Positions 17,458 through 27,000 of a DNA stretch of 64,000 nucleotides are shown piece after piece. This stretch comes from Akkermansiaceae bacterium (lineage in GTDB: Bacteria; Verrucomicrobiota; Verrucomicrobiia; Verrucomicrobiales; Akkermansiaceae): NCBI GenBank assembly GCA_029253285.1, contig JAQWZU010000057.1, positions 1 through 64,000 on the forward strand. The letters run 5' to 3'. The position numbers were made by a program, and so were the translations under genes. How positions within the stretch are numbered: position 1 is the stretch's first letter; every line of letters begins with the position of its first letter. Below the pieces are notes generated by a model, which was not told the origin of the DNA, did no database searches, and saw only the letters and a program-made list of their open reading frames with translations.

Positions 17458-17601
17458 CTACATCACTCCCAAAAAGGCCGAGGAGGCCTGAAACAGCGAG
17501 ACAGGTTTCGACATCCCCGTCAGTTGCAGAGCACTCGCCCCCAGCTTTACCAGCAAAAGTGCAACCAAAATGATAATGACGAGGGCTAAAAATGATCCCA
17601 T
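17458..17601 (-). pseudogene. Remnant of a TM-hairpin membrane protein (TrkA-C-type family) N-terminus
   Basis: The 339-bp gap 17362-17700 holds no intact gene. On the minus strand an ATG at 17599-17601 opens a 47-codon frame: one membrane segment (FLALVIIILVALLLVKLGA), then ALQLTGMSKPVSLFQASSAF, ending LGVM and TAG. The LTG...FQA.SAF.GVGFTT pattern is typical of membrane proteins with a C-terminal TrkA-C domain; here it stops exactly before GFTT. It is either a broken gene or a tiny membrane peptide. The assignment is from memory of the pattern and is tentative. Confidence 0.4.
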
Positions 17602-17700
17602 GGAGATATTTTTACCAAAATCGTACCTTTCAGCGACACAATTATTGATAACCGAGCTTGCCTAAACGGGAGGTTTGGGAAAACTAATCCAATAAGATCT

Positions 17701-20700
17701 ATGAGTGATGACCGCTATGAAATCCGTAGCAAAATAGGCCAAGGTGGCGTCGGTGCGGTATATCGAGCCTTCGACCGCCACTTGAACCGCGAGGTTGCGA
17801 TCAAACGCGTCCTGCCGGAGGGAGGTTACGAGAATCAGGAAGAGGCAACGAAGGCCATGCTGAACGAAGCGGCCTCACTTTGCTCTGTCCAGCACCCAAA
17901 CATCGTCACTGTCTTTGATGCCGGCATTGATAACGACGGCCCATACGTGGTGATGGAACTTCTCTCGGGAAGAACCATCGACGAGATGGTCGATCGTGGG
18001 ACCCTGACCTACCAGGATTTCCGGGAAGTCGCTTTGCAAACTCAGGAGGCTCTCATTGCGGCCCAAGACCTTGATTTGGTCCACCGTGATATCAAACCGA
18101 CCAACGTCATGGTCACCTGGCTCCCCAGCGGACGGTTCCAGGTAAAGTTAGTGGATTTCGGCCTCGCCAAATTTTCACCAAAACCCTCACTCCAGACCAT
18201 TGATCACGGGGACTCCGTCTTTGGATCAATTCACTTCATGGCGCCCGAGCAATTCGAGAGAATCCCGCTCGACAAGCCCACCGACATGTACTCCATGGGT
18301 TGTGTCTACTACTACACTCTTGCCGGTGTATACCCCTTTGACGGGGAAACCGCACCCAAGGTCATGAATGCCCATCTCCAGCATCAAATCAAACCGCTGC
18401 AGGAGCACCGCCCCGACCTTCCCCAGTGGCTCTGCCAGTGGGTTATGTGGCATCTTGCGCGCCAAATGGAAGAGCGCCCCCGAGACGCCCGTGAATCACT
18501 CAAACTTTTCCTAATGAGCGAAAACAGCCCCGAAAATTCAGCCTCTCAAATCCCCCTCGTCAGCACTCCCACTCTGAATGCCGCACCACAAATGAACGTG
18601 CCTTCACCAGCACCGGTAAATACCCCAACCAGCCCCGTCATTCCCCACGTCACGGGCCCGGTCAATACCGCCACCGCACCTCAGCCTATCCTTCCTCCCA
18701 TAGGGAGTGCCCCCTCCATTCACACCGATGCCCAAATGGTCAAGGTCCCCGTCATCCCAACTCCAGTCGAGCCCATGGCTCCCGCTCCGAATATGCCCAA
18801 CGATCACAAGCCCACCGACGCTCCCGCGCAGGCTTCAATGGCTCCACCAAAAATAGAAGAGCCTGCCGTGGCAGCCGCACCAAAACTCATCATTCCGGGT
18901 TCTCCGGTCCAAGCACCGGCACCGAAAACCGAAACAAGCCCTGATCCCATCCAATCCCAGTCATTGGTAACGGCTCCGGCACCTCAGCCTATCCTTCCCC
19001 CTGAAGGGAACGCCCCCTCCATTCACACCGAGGCCCAAATGGTCAAGGCCCACGCCATCCCAACCCCGGTCGAGCCCATGGCTCCCGCTCCGGATATGCC
19101 CAACGATCGCAAGCCCACCGGCGCTCCCGCGCAGGCTCCACCAAAAGTAGAAGAGCCTGCCGTGGCAGCCGCACCAAAACTCATCATTCCAAATTCTCCG
19201 GTCCAAGCACCGGCACCGGAAAGCGAAACAAGCCCTGATCCCATCCAATCCCAGTCATTGGTGACGGCTCCGGCACCTCTCCAAGTCTCGGCTCCGGCCT
19301 CTCCGGAGACACCTCAAATGTCAGAGCCTCTTCCCTCCACTACCGGAGCTGCTCCAAAATTCAATATCCCTGAAGCCACCATTCAAGCCAAACCCGAGGA
19401 AGCGTCTCCGACCCCGACGTCAGCAGCTTCCGGCCCTCTGATTAAAGTCAAAGGGCCTCAGCTAGAAAAAGCTGCTCCAAAACCTGTGGAAACTCCGGTT
19501 CTCGCAGTAGCTCCAACTGTAATACCAGCAGAACCTGCCCCCACTCCATCCGAAGAAACACCAGCTGTCTCCATCCCTGTGAAAACAGGAATGAGCGGAG
19601 CTGCCAAGGGAGTCATTGCCGCCCTCCTCGTCGTCGGCATCCTCATTGCAGGAGTTTTTTTGCTCGGCAAAAGAGCCGAAAAAGCCAGAATGGCCCGCCT
19701 TGTCGAAATCACCGCACCCTTTAATGCGGGCCCTTCCAATTATCCAGAGGAAATCGAACTCACCAAGAGCGACATCACCCTGCTTCTCGATACGATTATC
19801 ACTCCGGACTCCAAAGAAAAGGGCGTCAGAAAGACCTACATGCAGGCACTCAATATTGGTACGACCACCGATGGATCCGACCTTGATGATGTGGTCGCCA
19901 AGTATGCCACCAAAACCCAGATGAGCGAGGGTGCCCGCATCAATCTCTTCAAAGTCCTCAAACGTCGCAGTCGCACCAACAGCCCGGCCCTCCCCCACCT
20001 GATCGATTTCGCCCGTTCCGCGACCGAAGCCAAACTCGGTGTAGCCGCTCTTGAGGCCACCGAAAAAATGGCCACCCCCGATGACCTTGAACAGCTCCTG
20101 GACATTGTTTCGGACGCCAAGCACGGCGATGTCCGACGCGCCGCAGTGAGAACCCTCAAGGCCGTCATCAAAAAAGCCCCGGATAAATCGTCCTTCGCTG
20201 CTCCCATCATTTCCTCCTTCCAAAGCAGCACCGAGGGAGAAGTCCGCGAGCAGTTACTACAAATATTAGGAACAGCCGGAGGCAGCCGGGCAGCCGAATT
20301 GATCAGCACCCACCTCAATGGTTCGAATATGAAACTCCAACTCGCCGCCATCGCCGGACTTCGCGAGTGGCCCGATACCGGCCAATTCGAAACCCTCTCT
20401 ACTTTCGTTGAGAACGAAGAAGAAGGCACCATGAGGAAACAAGGCTTTGCCGCCATGATTAAATTCCTCACCGAGGGACCGGACATCAATGAGGATGACC
20501 TTTCTCTCTTCTGGAATGACACCGCCACCCTGGCCTTGAGCGAGTCAGAGCAACTCCGGGTCGTCAACACCATGGTCACTCAAAGAGGTAAGTGGGCCCT
20601 GAAGATCCTAGACCACTTCATGCAGCGCGGCCTAACTGACCGCGTCACAGCCCGCGCCGAAGACGTGAAGGAAGAGCTCAAAAAGCGTTTGGCAGCCGGA

Positions 20701-20715
20701 AGCAATGACGAGTAG
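17701..20715 (+). CDS. Membrane-anchored Hanks-type Ser/Thr protein kinase with HEAT-like outer region
   Basis: 1004 aa. The kinase domain (about 6-270) is complete: glycine loop GQGGVGAV, Lys35 (VAIKR), HRDIKPTN with Asp130, DFG at 152-154 and APEQF, so it should be active. Residues about 285-630 are a Pro/Ala-rich linker containing two near-identical copies of about 100 residues. One transmembrane helix follows (about 636-656). The outer part (about 680-1004) has HEAT/armadillo-like helical repeats (LEATEKMATPDDLEQLLDIV; RRAAVRTLKAVIKKAP; LAAIAGLREWPD). It is followed by a strong terminator and appears monocistronic. Its signal and targets are unknown. Confidence 0.94.
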   Translation: MSDDRYEIRSKIGQGGVGAVYRAFDRHLNREVAIKRVLPEGGYENQEEATKAMLNEAASLCSVQHPNIVTVFDAGIDNDGPYVVMELLSGRTIDEMVDRGTLTYQDFREVALQTQEALIAAQDLDLVHRDIKPTNVMVTWLPSGRFQVKLVDFGLAKFSPKPSLQTIDHGDSVFGSIHFMAPEQFERIPLDKPTDMYSMGCVYYYTLAGVYPFDGETAPKVMNAHLQHQIKPLQEHRPDLPQWLCQWVMWHLARQMEERPRDARESLKLFLMSENSPENSASQIPLVSTPTLNAAPQMNVPSPAPVNTPTSPVIPHVTGPVNTATAPQPILPPIGSAPSIHTDAQMVKVPVIPTPVEPMAPAPNMPNDHKPTDAPAQASMAPPKIEEPAVAAAPKLIIPGSPVQAPAPKTETSPDPIQSQSLVTAPAPQPILPPEGNAPSIHTEAQMVKAHAIPTPVEPMAPAPDMPNDRKPTGAPAQAPPKVEEPAVAAAPKLIIPNSPVQAPAPESETSPDPIQSQSLVTAPAPLQVSAPASPETPQMSEPLPSTTGAAPKFNIPEATIQAKPEEASPTPTSAASGPLIKVKGPQLEKAAPKPVETPVLAVAPTVIPAEPAPTPSEETPAVSIPVKTGMSGAAKGVIAALLVVGILIAGVFLLGKRAEKARMARLVEITAPFNAGPSNYPEEIELTKSDITLLLDTIITPDSKEKGVRKTYMQALNIGTTTDGSDLDDVVAKYATKTQMSEGARINLFKVLKRRSRTNSPALPHLIDFARSATEAKLGVAALEATEKMATPDDLEQLLDIVSDAKHGDVRRAAVRTLKAVIKKAPDKSSFAAPIISSFQSSTEGEVREQLLQILGTAGGSRAAELISTHLNGSNMKLQLAAIAGLREWPDTGQFETLSTFVENEEEGTMRKQGFAAMIKFLTEGPDINEDDLSLFWNDTATLALSESEQLRVVNTMVTQRGKWALKILDHFMQRGLTDRVTARAEDVKEELKKRLAAGSNDE
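18679..19275 (+). repeat. In-frame tandem duplication inside the kinase linker
   Basis: Copy 1 is 18679-18981 (303 bp) and copy 2 is 18982-19275 (294 bp); copy 2 lacks 9 bp (one SMA tripeptide equivalent). The copies are nearly identical at DNA level, so the duplication is recent. Each encodes a segment starting PQPILPP and ending SQSLVTAPA. A partial third start (APLQVSAPASP) follows. Confidence 0.9.
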
Positions 20716-20769
20716 GGTAACTCTTACAACGAGTCCCAATAACGAAAGCTAACGCACTCACTTTTCAGG

Positions 20770-20800
20770 ACAGGCGACCTTAATCGGTCGCCTGTTTTTT
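20770..20800 (+). terminator. Intrinsic terminator of the kinase gene
   Basis: A perfect 10-bp stem acaggcgacc (20770-20779) and ggtcgcctgt (20786-20795), 6-nt loop, followed by a run of T (20795-20800). It lies 55 bp after the kinase stop codon. Confidence 0.93.
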
Positions 20801-20880
20801 ACGTTCATTTCCGATCGCTGACCAAAATCTTTTCACAACCTTACTTCAAAACCGAACCCAACCCCAAAGAAATCATCAAC

Positions 20881-23310
20881 TCATTTGACAAGGATTCGAC
20901 GGAAAAACGCCTCCACCTTGGCTCTCACTTTCGGAGTTGCAAAAAGCGGGCCTCCGTGACCGCCACCTTTTACAATATGAAACTCACTGGGAACCCCGGC
21001 TCCAAGCAAAGCCGCATGCAGTCTCCGACTCTGATCGATCGGCACGCCCGGATCCTCGCTTCCATGCATGATTAGAAAGGGAGCATCATCCGCACTCACA
21101 TTATCCAGCGCGCTTGCTTCCTTCGCCAATTTCGGCACATCTTTCACCGTCGCGCCCAATAAGATTGCGCCATTGGATTTCGCAACCTGTTCTTCAGTTC
21201 GACCATTGGCCACCATATTCGGCGGCATCGTCAATAACTCCGAAGGACCAAACCAATCACAAACCGCCTGTATCCTGCTGGCTTCATCCACATAAGGCCG
21301 CGTCCCCATCAGAGCCACCAAATGCCCTCCCGCCGACGAACCAAACGCGCCAATGTGATCCGCATCCAATCCGTATTTTTGGGCATTCCTACGCAGCCAC
21401 CTTACCGAAGCCCGGCAATCATCAATCTGAGCCGGCCACTGGGCTTCGTTCGTCAAACGATAATTGATACTCGCCACCGCAAAGCCCCTTCCAGCCAACC
21501 ACGCCGCATGACGCGGATTTTCCTTACTCCCATTTTTCCACCCCCCTCCATGAACCCAAACAATCACTGGCAATGGTGAGGCCGCCTGTTTGGGGAGATA
21601 CAAATCAAGTAACTGCGGACTCCCCTTTGGCTCGGAATAAACCAAATTCTTGATCACCTTGGTTCCCTCCGGAACTAAGAATGCCTTTTTACGAGAGACC
21701 GATTTCAAATATCCTCCCGCCAGGATCTCGCCCAAGCGAATCACTCCGGCCGAATCGAGAACCAACTTCTTTTCCTGCTCTGGCAAATCGAGTGCCTTAA
21801 GATGAACCATGTTACGGTCACTCGCGGCCAGCGAAGCAAACTTCGACATCACCTCAATCTCATTCACTCGTTTATCATCCGTCGGCGCCTGCTGGCTGAC
21901 GATCCACTTGAGCTTGGGCCTCTTCAAATCCTGCCGAACTCGTTCAACCGTCGACTTTAACCACTCCGGTGATTTCTTTCGATATGGAGGCATCGACATG
22001 TCGTTTTCGCCGACGTGATAAAAGATGCCCGCCAACTCAACCTGATGTCCTCTGTCCTTCAGCTCTTTTACCGAGGTTCTGATGAAATCGACGAAGCGAG
22101 GATAAAGATTTCGAGACTTCGCTTCACTCCCCTCCGGAGTCCAATCGTTCATTTGCGATCCACTGTGGGTAAATTTCGCAATGGCAATATTTCCGCTCAC
22201 CTTCTTCTTCAGCTCCCGCGCAAAACTCAACTCAGGACCAAAAGTCTCGTAGTATCCCACCGCACCAAGGGGTTCCCATTGATCTGACACTCGATACCCA
22301 CCACCGAGACTGTATCTATAAGCGATTGAAGGATCATCCTTACGCAGACCTTCCGGTAGGTCCTGAACAAAAGCCCGCTCGCCTTCCATATTCCGATGTC
22401 CCGCCATCACAAAGAGCTTCACCTTCGCTCCCTTTTTGTAGGGCCATTTTTTAAGACTCTTCTCAACCTCCTTCTTTTTCCCAATCGACTCCAAATAAGC
22501 CTCCGCATAGTTCTCTCCATGCTGCAATTGTCCCAAAGTCCCGTAGTGATAATGCAGCCCTACTCCACCTCCAATCTCAACCCCGACATGTGAAGTCGGG
22601 ACATACTCCGCAAGTGGATCTGTATTCGTCACCTCCCGCTGACCCAAACTAATGGCATACATCCGCGGCCGCAGATCCATTCCCCAAATCGTCTTGGTGC
22701 ACAACTCACCGATATAAAACTTCAACCTAGGCGACTTCAAATCCCGCCGCCAACTCGCAAGGAATTTCTTCAAATTCGCTCCGTAATTCGCCTGATACTC
22801 TTCATTGAACATATCGTTCTCACCCTGATGCCACATGAAGCCCTCCAGACGATACGGAACCTTCTTCCGATCCAACTCCGCGAGAGACTTCCGAACCACC
22901 TCCAACGCCAGAGGATACATTTTAAATCCGATCGGATCTTTTGGATTCCAATCTCCGCCTAAATGGGTCCCTCCAGCCGCCACCTTGATAATCGCGATCG
23001 GCGCCTCGATGCTCTCGGTCACCTTCCGGGCAAAACTCAACTCAGGCCCCACCACTTTGTTTACTGCTTGCAGATCAACCCAGCCCTCCGAATTCATCTT
23101 GTTCTCCCTGCCAATGGAGTAAGAAAACCTCACTCCCTTCTGTGGTTTCTCCAATCCCACGAAGGGAGGAAAGCGTTGGATATCCACAACCTTGGAATCC
23201 GATCCCACCATATTCGACTGCCCCGCAAAAATAAAGACCCTCAAGGTCTTATCGTCATCAGCGAGGACATTCCCAATGAGAACCAAAAATAAGAAAAAAA
23301 AGCGAAACAT
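20881..23310 (-). CDS. Secreted three-domain esterase: two SGNH (SASA-type) domains plus alpha/beta hydrolase
   Basis: 809 aa from ATG 23308-23310, chosen because it starts a clear signal peptide (MFRFFFLFLVLIGNVLA). Domain 1 (about 22-285) is a sialate O-acetylesterase-like SGNH hydrolase with FAGQSNMVG (nucleophile Ser32) and WHQGEND. Domain 2 (about 295-570) has the same fold but reads AGHRNMEG: the Ser is Arg306, although YHVGEND remains, so it is probably inactive. Domain 3 (about 590-809) is a BD-FAE-like alpha/beta hydrolase with VHGGGW, GSSAGG (Ser659), HGSEDPGVP and GGGHGG. It probably removes acetyl or aryl groups from glycans outside the cytoplasmic membrane. Single gene with short gaps to its neighbours. 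Confidence 0.9.
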   Translation of the reverse strand: MFRFFFLFLVLIGNVLADDDKTLRVFIFAGQSNMVGSDSKVVDIQRFPPFVGLEKPQKGVRFSYSIGRENKMNSEGWVDLQAVNKVVGPELSFARKVTESIEAPIAIIKVAAGGTHLGGDWNPKDPIGFKMYPLALEVVRKSLAELDRKKVPYRLEGFMWHQGENDMFNEEYQANYGANLKKFLASWRRDLKSPRLKFYIGELCTKTIWGMDLRPRMYAISLGQREVTNTDPLAEYVPTSHVGVEIGGGVGLHYHYGTLGQLQHGENYAEAYLESIGKKKEVEKSLKKWPYKKGAKVKLFVMAGHRNMEGERAFVQDLPEGLRKDDPSIAYRYSLGGGYRVSDQWEPLGAVGYYETFGPELSFARELKKKVSGNIAIAKFTHSGSQMNDWTPEGSEAKSRNLYPRFVDFIRTSVKELKDRGHQVELAGIFYHVGENDMSMPPYRKKSPEWLKSTVERVRQDLKRPKLKWIVSQQAPTDDKRVNEIEVMSKFASLAASDRNMVHLKALDLPEQEKKLVLDSAGVIRLGEILAGGYLKSVSRKKAFLVPEGTKVIKNLVYSEPKGSPQLLDLYLPKQAASPLPVIVWVHGGGWKNGSKENPRHAAWLAGRGFAVASINYRLTNEAQWPAQIDDCRASVRWLRRNAQKYGLDADHIGAFGSSAGGHLVALMGTRPYVDEASRIQAVCDWFGPSELLTMPPNMVANGRTEEQVAKSNGAILLGATVKDVPKLAKEASALDNVSADDAPFLIMHGSEDPGVPIDQSRRLHAALLGAGVPSEFHIVKGGGHGGPLFATPKVRAKVEAFFRRILVK

Positions 23311-23386
23311 GGACCTTGGATTTTCAAACACAGGGTAGCCTCTCAGATCTCGACCCTTCCTCAAAGAGTGGAATGAAAAGATTCGC

Positions 23387-23602
23387 CTATTCATCGTGAT
23401 GCCGCCAAAGCACTGCACTCAAGAGCAGTCCCACTCCGAGTGTCCACATCCAGTTTGGTGTGAAATAAGGATAGACCATCATCGCCAACCCGATCGCCAA
23501 AGGCTGCCAGTATTCCATCTTCCGCCCATACCAAAAGGCACAAAAACCAATCAAACTGAAGAGAATGCCAAAGACAATATTGTAGGTTTCAAATTCAAAC
23601 AT
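23387..23602 (-). CDS. Small two-helix membrane protein
   Basis: 71 aa with two hydrophobic segments (about 6-26 and 30-66) separated by a YGRKMEYWQP loop, ending in RHHDE. The pattern GILFSLIGF...YGRK...P.A.GLA.M.YPYF is that of a small conserved verrucomicrobial membrane protein of unknown function (sometimes labelled amino acid transport protein without proof). It lies upstream of the esterase on the same strand with a 76-bp gap. Confidence 0.75.
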   Translation of the reverse strand: MFEFETYNIVFGILFSLIGFCAFWYGRKMEYWQPLAIGLAMMVYPYFTPNWMWTLGVGLLLSAVLWRHHDE

Positions 23603-23710
23603 GACTCTTTCAAAGGGATTTAAGTTACCTCGGAATCACCGCAACACGAGGAACCTTTTCTTCCCCTGATAGGCCCAGTCCACCATTGCAGTATTTTAGA
23701 TCCACACTCT

Positions 23711-24030
23711 ATGTTTTCGAAACTCTTCCTCGTCCTCACTGCAACGATTCTCTTGCCTGCCAACTGTCACGCCCGGAATCACGCCCAGGCAGATGCGGCT
23801 TTGAAAATGAATCCAATCAGTGTCGTCGATAAAAAGCTCACCCCTCCCAGCGGAGACAAGCATGGCCACCCCAGCCTTGCCTTGGTTTCTGGAACGACAA
23901 GTCGGATCCCGACAGCGAAGCCTACCTCGGATCCGACGCCAAAAAATGGCCCGCCAACTCTCTAAAAAAGACTCATCCCGGGAAATCGCTCCTTGATCCT
24001 TCCATCGGGAAACTATCATACATCTTTCCA
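23711..24030 (+). pseudogene. Frameshifted fragment resembling the start of an alginate lyase family protein
   Basis: The frame starts with a signal peptide (MFSKLFLVLTATILLPANCHA) and continues ISVVDKKLTPPSGDKH, similar to the PPSGDKHDY block near the N-terminus of alginate-lyase-type proteins (PF05426). After HGHPSLA the frame ends soon at 23965, while another frame gives GFWNDKSDPDSEAYLG, which could continue the domain (YWWP-like). The catalytic region is missing entirely. It lies immediately before a PSD1 gene. The family link is a weak motif match. Confidence 0.35.
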
Positions 24031-24034
24031 CAAA

Positions 24035-27000
24035 ATGACGCTTCGCAAACTCACCGTCTTTCTGGCCTTATCCGTTCAGTCCCCGGGATTGGGCGCTGAA
24101 TCCGTAGGCTACAACACCGATGTCCGCCCCATTCTCTCGGACAAATGCTTCCTTTGCCACGGCCCGGACAAAACCAACAACAAAGCCGGTCTGCGCCTCG
24201 ACGACGAAGCCTCCGCTTACGCCGCGCTTAAGGATACGCCAGAGAAGCACGCCATCGTCCCCGGCTCACTCGAAAACTCCGAGGTTTGGCTGCGCATCAA
24301 TTCAAACGACCCCGATGAGGTCATGCCCACTCCGGAATCTAATCTCGCCCTCACCGATTCCGAAAAAGAAATCATCGGAGCTTGGATCAAACAAGGCGCC
24401 AAATACGAACCTCACTGGGCCTTCGTTCCCCTTCCTGAAAAAATCCCTGTCCCACCCACCAACTCCGCGAACTGGCCAAGAAACCCCATCGACAATTTCG
24501 TCGCCGCCAAGCTTCAGGCCAACGATCTGAAGCCCTCGCCCGAAGCCGCCCCCCTTCGCTGGTTCCGCCGCGTTTGCTTCGACCTCACCGGACTCCCTCC
24601 GAACCAGGCACAACTCGACACCTTTCAATCTGATCTCAAATCATCCCCTGCCAAGGCTCACGAAAAGGCTGTGGACGCCCTCCTCGCCACCATCGAATAC
24701 GCCGAGCACATGACGCTCGATTGGCTCGATGCCGCCCGCTACGCCGACACCTGGGGCTACCACTCCGACATGAATTTCACCGCCTGGCCTTACCGCGACT
24801 GGGTCGTGCGAGCCTATCAGCAAGACCTCCCTTACAAAGACTTCGTCACCTGGAACATCGCCGGAGATCTTCTTCCCAACGCCACCAAAGATCAAAAGCT
24901 CGCTACGGCATTTAATCGCTTTAACCGCATGACCAATGAGGGTGGTTCCGACGCCCTCGAGTTTTTCGTCGATGGCGTCTCCGATCGCGTCCACACCATG
25001 GGCACGGCATTCCTTGGCCTTACCATGGAATGTTCAAAATGCCACGATCACAAATACGATCCCATCACCGCCAAGGACTACTACCAGCTTTTCTCCTTCT
25101 TTAATTCCATCAATGAAACCGGCCTCTACATCCACGGAAACATCTCCCCTCCGCCCAGCCTTCTCCTCCCCACTGATGCCCAGGAAGCCGACCTCAAAAA
25201 GCGCAAGAAACGTGTCACCGCAGCACAACAAAAACTAGCTCAACTGGACAAAGATCTCGGCTCGAAATTCCAGGAATGGAAAGCTACCGTTCTCAATCCC
25301 ACTTCATCAGAAGAGGGAACCCCACCACTACCCCTCAAGCTTTCCCTCGCCGACCTCAGCGGCCGCTTCGATTTCGACAAAGATCACAAACAACCACTCG
25401 AATCGCGCACGCCCCCGCCTTCCGGCCCCGTGAAGAAGGACAAAAACAATCGCCTCATCAAACCCAAACCACCCAGCCTGAGCCTTGCTGACATCCACTA
25501 CACCAAAGGCCCCAAAGGCCACGGCTCGGCCATCATCCTCGACGGCGACCGCGGAGCTTCCACTGGCAACTTTTTCATCAAAGATCGCTACACCCCCTTC
25601 TCGGTCGGACTGTGGCTCAAGGACACCTTGCGCGAAAAGCGCTCCGTCGTCATCTGGCAGCGCGCCCACGGAACGGAAGTGGGCTACAACGGCATCGACC
25701 TCCGCACCGAAAATGGATTCCTGACCGCACGCGTCTTCCGCCATTGGCCCGACAACGGTGTCGGCATCAAAACCATCGCCCAGATCCCGAAAAACGAATG
25801 GCATCACATCACCGTCACTTACGACGCCTCCAGCAACGCCGAAGGGCTCGCCATGTATAAAAATGGCCTCCCCCTCGAAACTAAAATCGTCGGCGGCAAA
25901 CTTTACAAAAGTGTCAACACCAGAACCTACACCGCTGGTAACTTCACCCTCGGCGCCATCTTCCGCGGCCCTGGATTCAAGGGAGGGCACGTCGACGAAC
26001 TCATCACCTTCGACCGGGCTCTCACTCCGCTCGAAGTCAGTCATCTCGCCGGCCTTGAAGACATCGATCAAAGCGCCCGCAAAGCCGCCGACAAAGATCT
26101 CTATCCTTACTACCTTTCCAATCACAACAAAGACTACCGTAAAGCCCTCGACGAACATGCCGCCGCCCAAAAGGCCCTCGTCCAACTCGAAGATACCCTC
26201 ACCGAAGTCCCCGTCATGGAAGAGATGGACACCCCACGCCCCGCCTACCTTCTCGCCCGTGGTGAGTTCACCGCCGAGCGAACCGAGGAAAACAAAGTCA
26301 CCCGCGACACGCCCGCCTTCCTCCTACCCTTCCCCAAAGGCGCTCCACGTAATCGCCTCGGCCTAGCCCAATGGCTCACTCTTCCAAATCACCCGCTCAC
26401 AACCCGCATTTACATCAACCGCATCTGGCAACAGCTCTTCGGAAATGGCCTCGTCGGCACGACGGAAAACTTCGGTTTGCAAGGCGACCTCCCCACCCAC
26501 CCCGGGCTCCTCGACTGGCTCTGCCGCGACTTCATCAGTCACAAATGGAGCACCAAGCACCTCGTCAGACAGATCGCCCTCTCCGCGACCTACCGGCAGG
26601 ACTCTGTGCTTACACCCGAGCTCCAGTCACTCGACATCGCCAACAAGCTCCTCGCCCGCGGCCCTTCCCACCGTCTCACCGGCGAAGCAATCCGCGACGC
26701 CGCTCTTCTCACTTCCGGGCTCCTGAGCGACAAACGCGGCGGCCCACCGGTCAAACCTTACGACCCGGTTCACAATCAAAAAGGCAACCTTGATCACGTC
26801 CACCGGCGCTCCCTCTACAGCTACTGGCGCCGCACCAAGCCGCAGAACAATATGATCATCTTCGACAAGCCATCGCTCGAAGTCTGCAGCGTGCAACGCA
26901 GCCGCACCAACAGCCCGGCCCAGGCGCTCGTGCTTCTCAACGACACCCAATTCGTCGAAGCAGCCCGCAATCTCGCTGCCAACATGCTTCAAAAACATGG

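Noticed and set aside
17464-17482. aggccgaggaggcct hairpin in the gap before the kinase gene
   Set aside because: A 5-bp stem without a T tract, lying inside the membrane-protein remnant; not a terminator.
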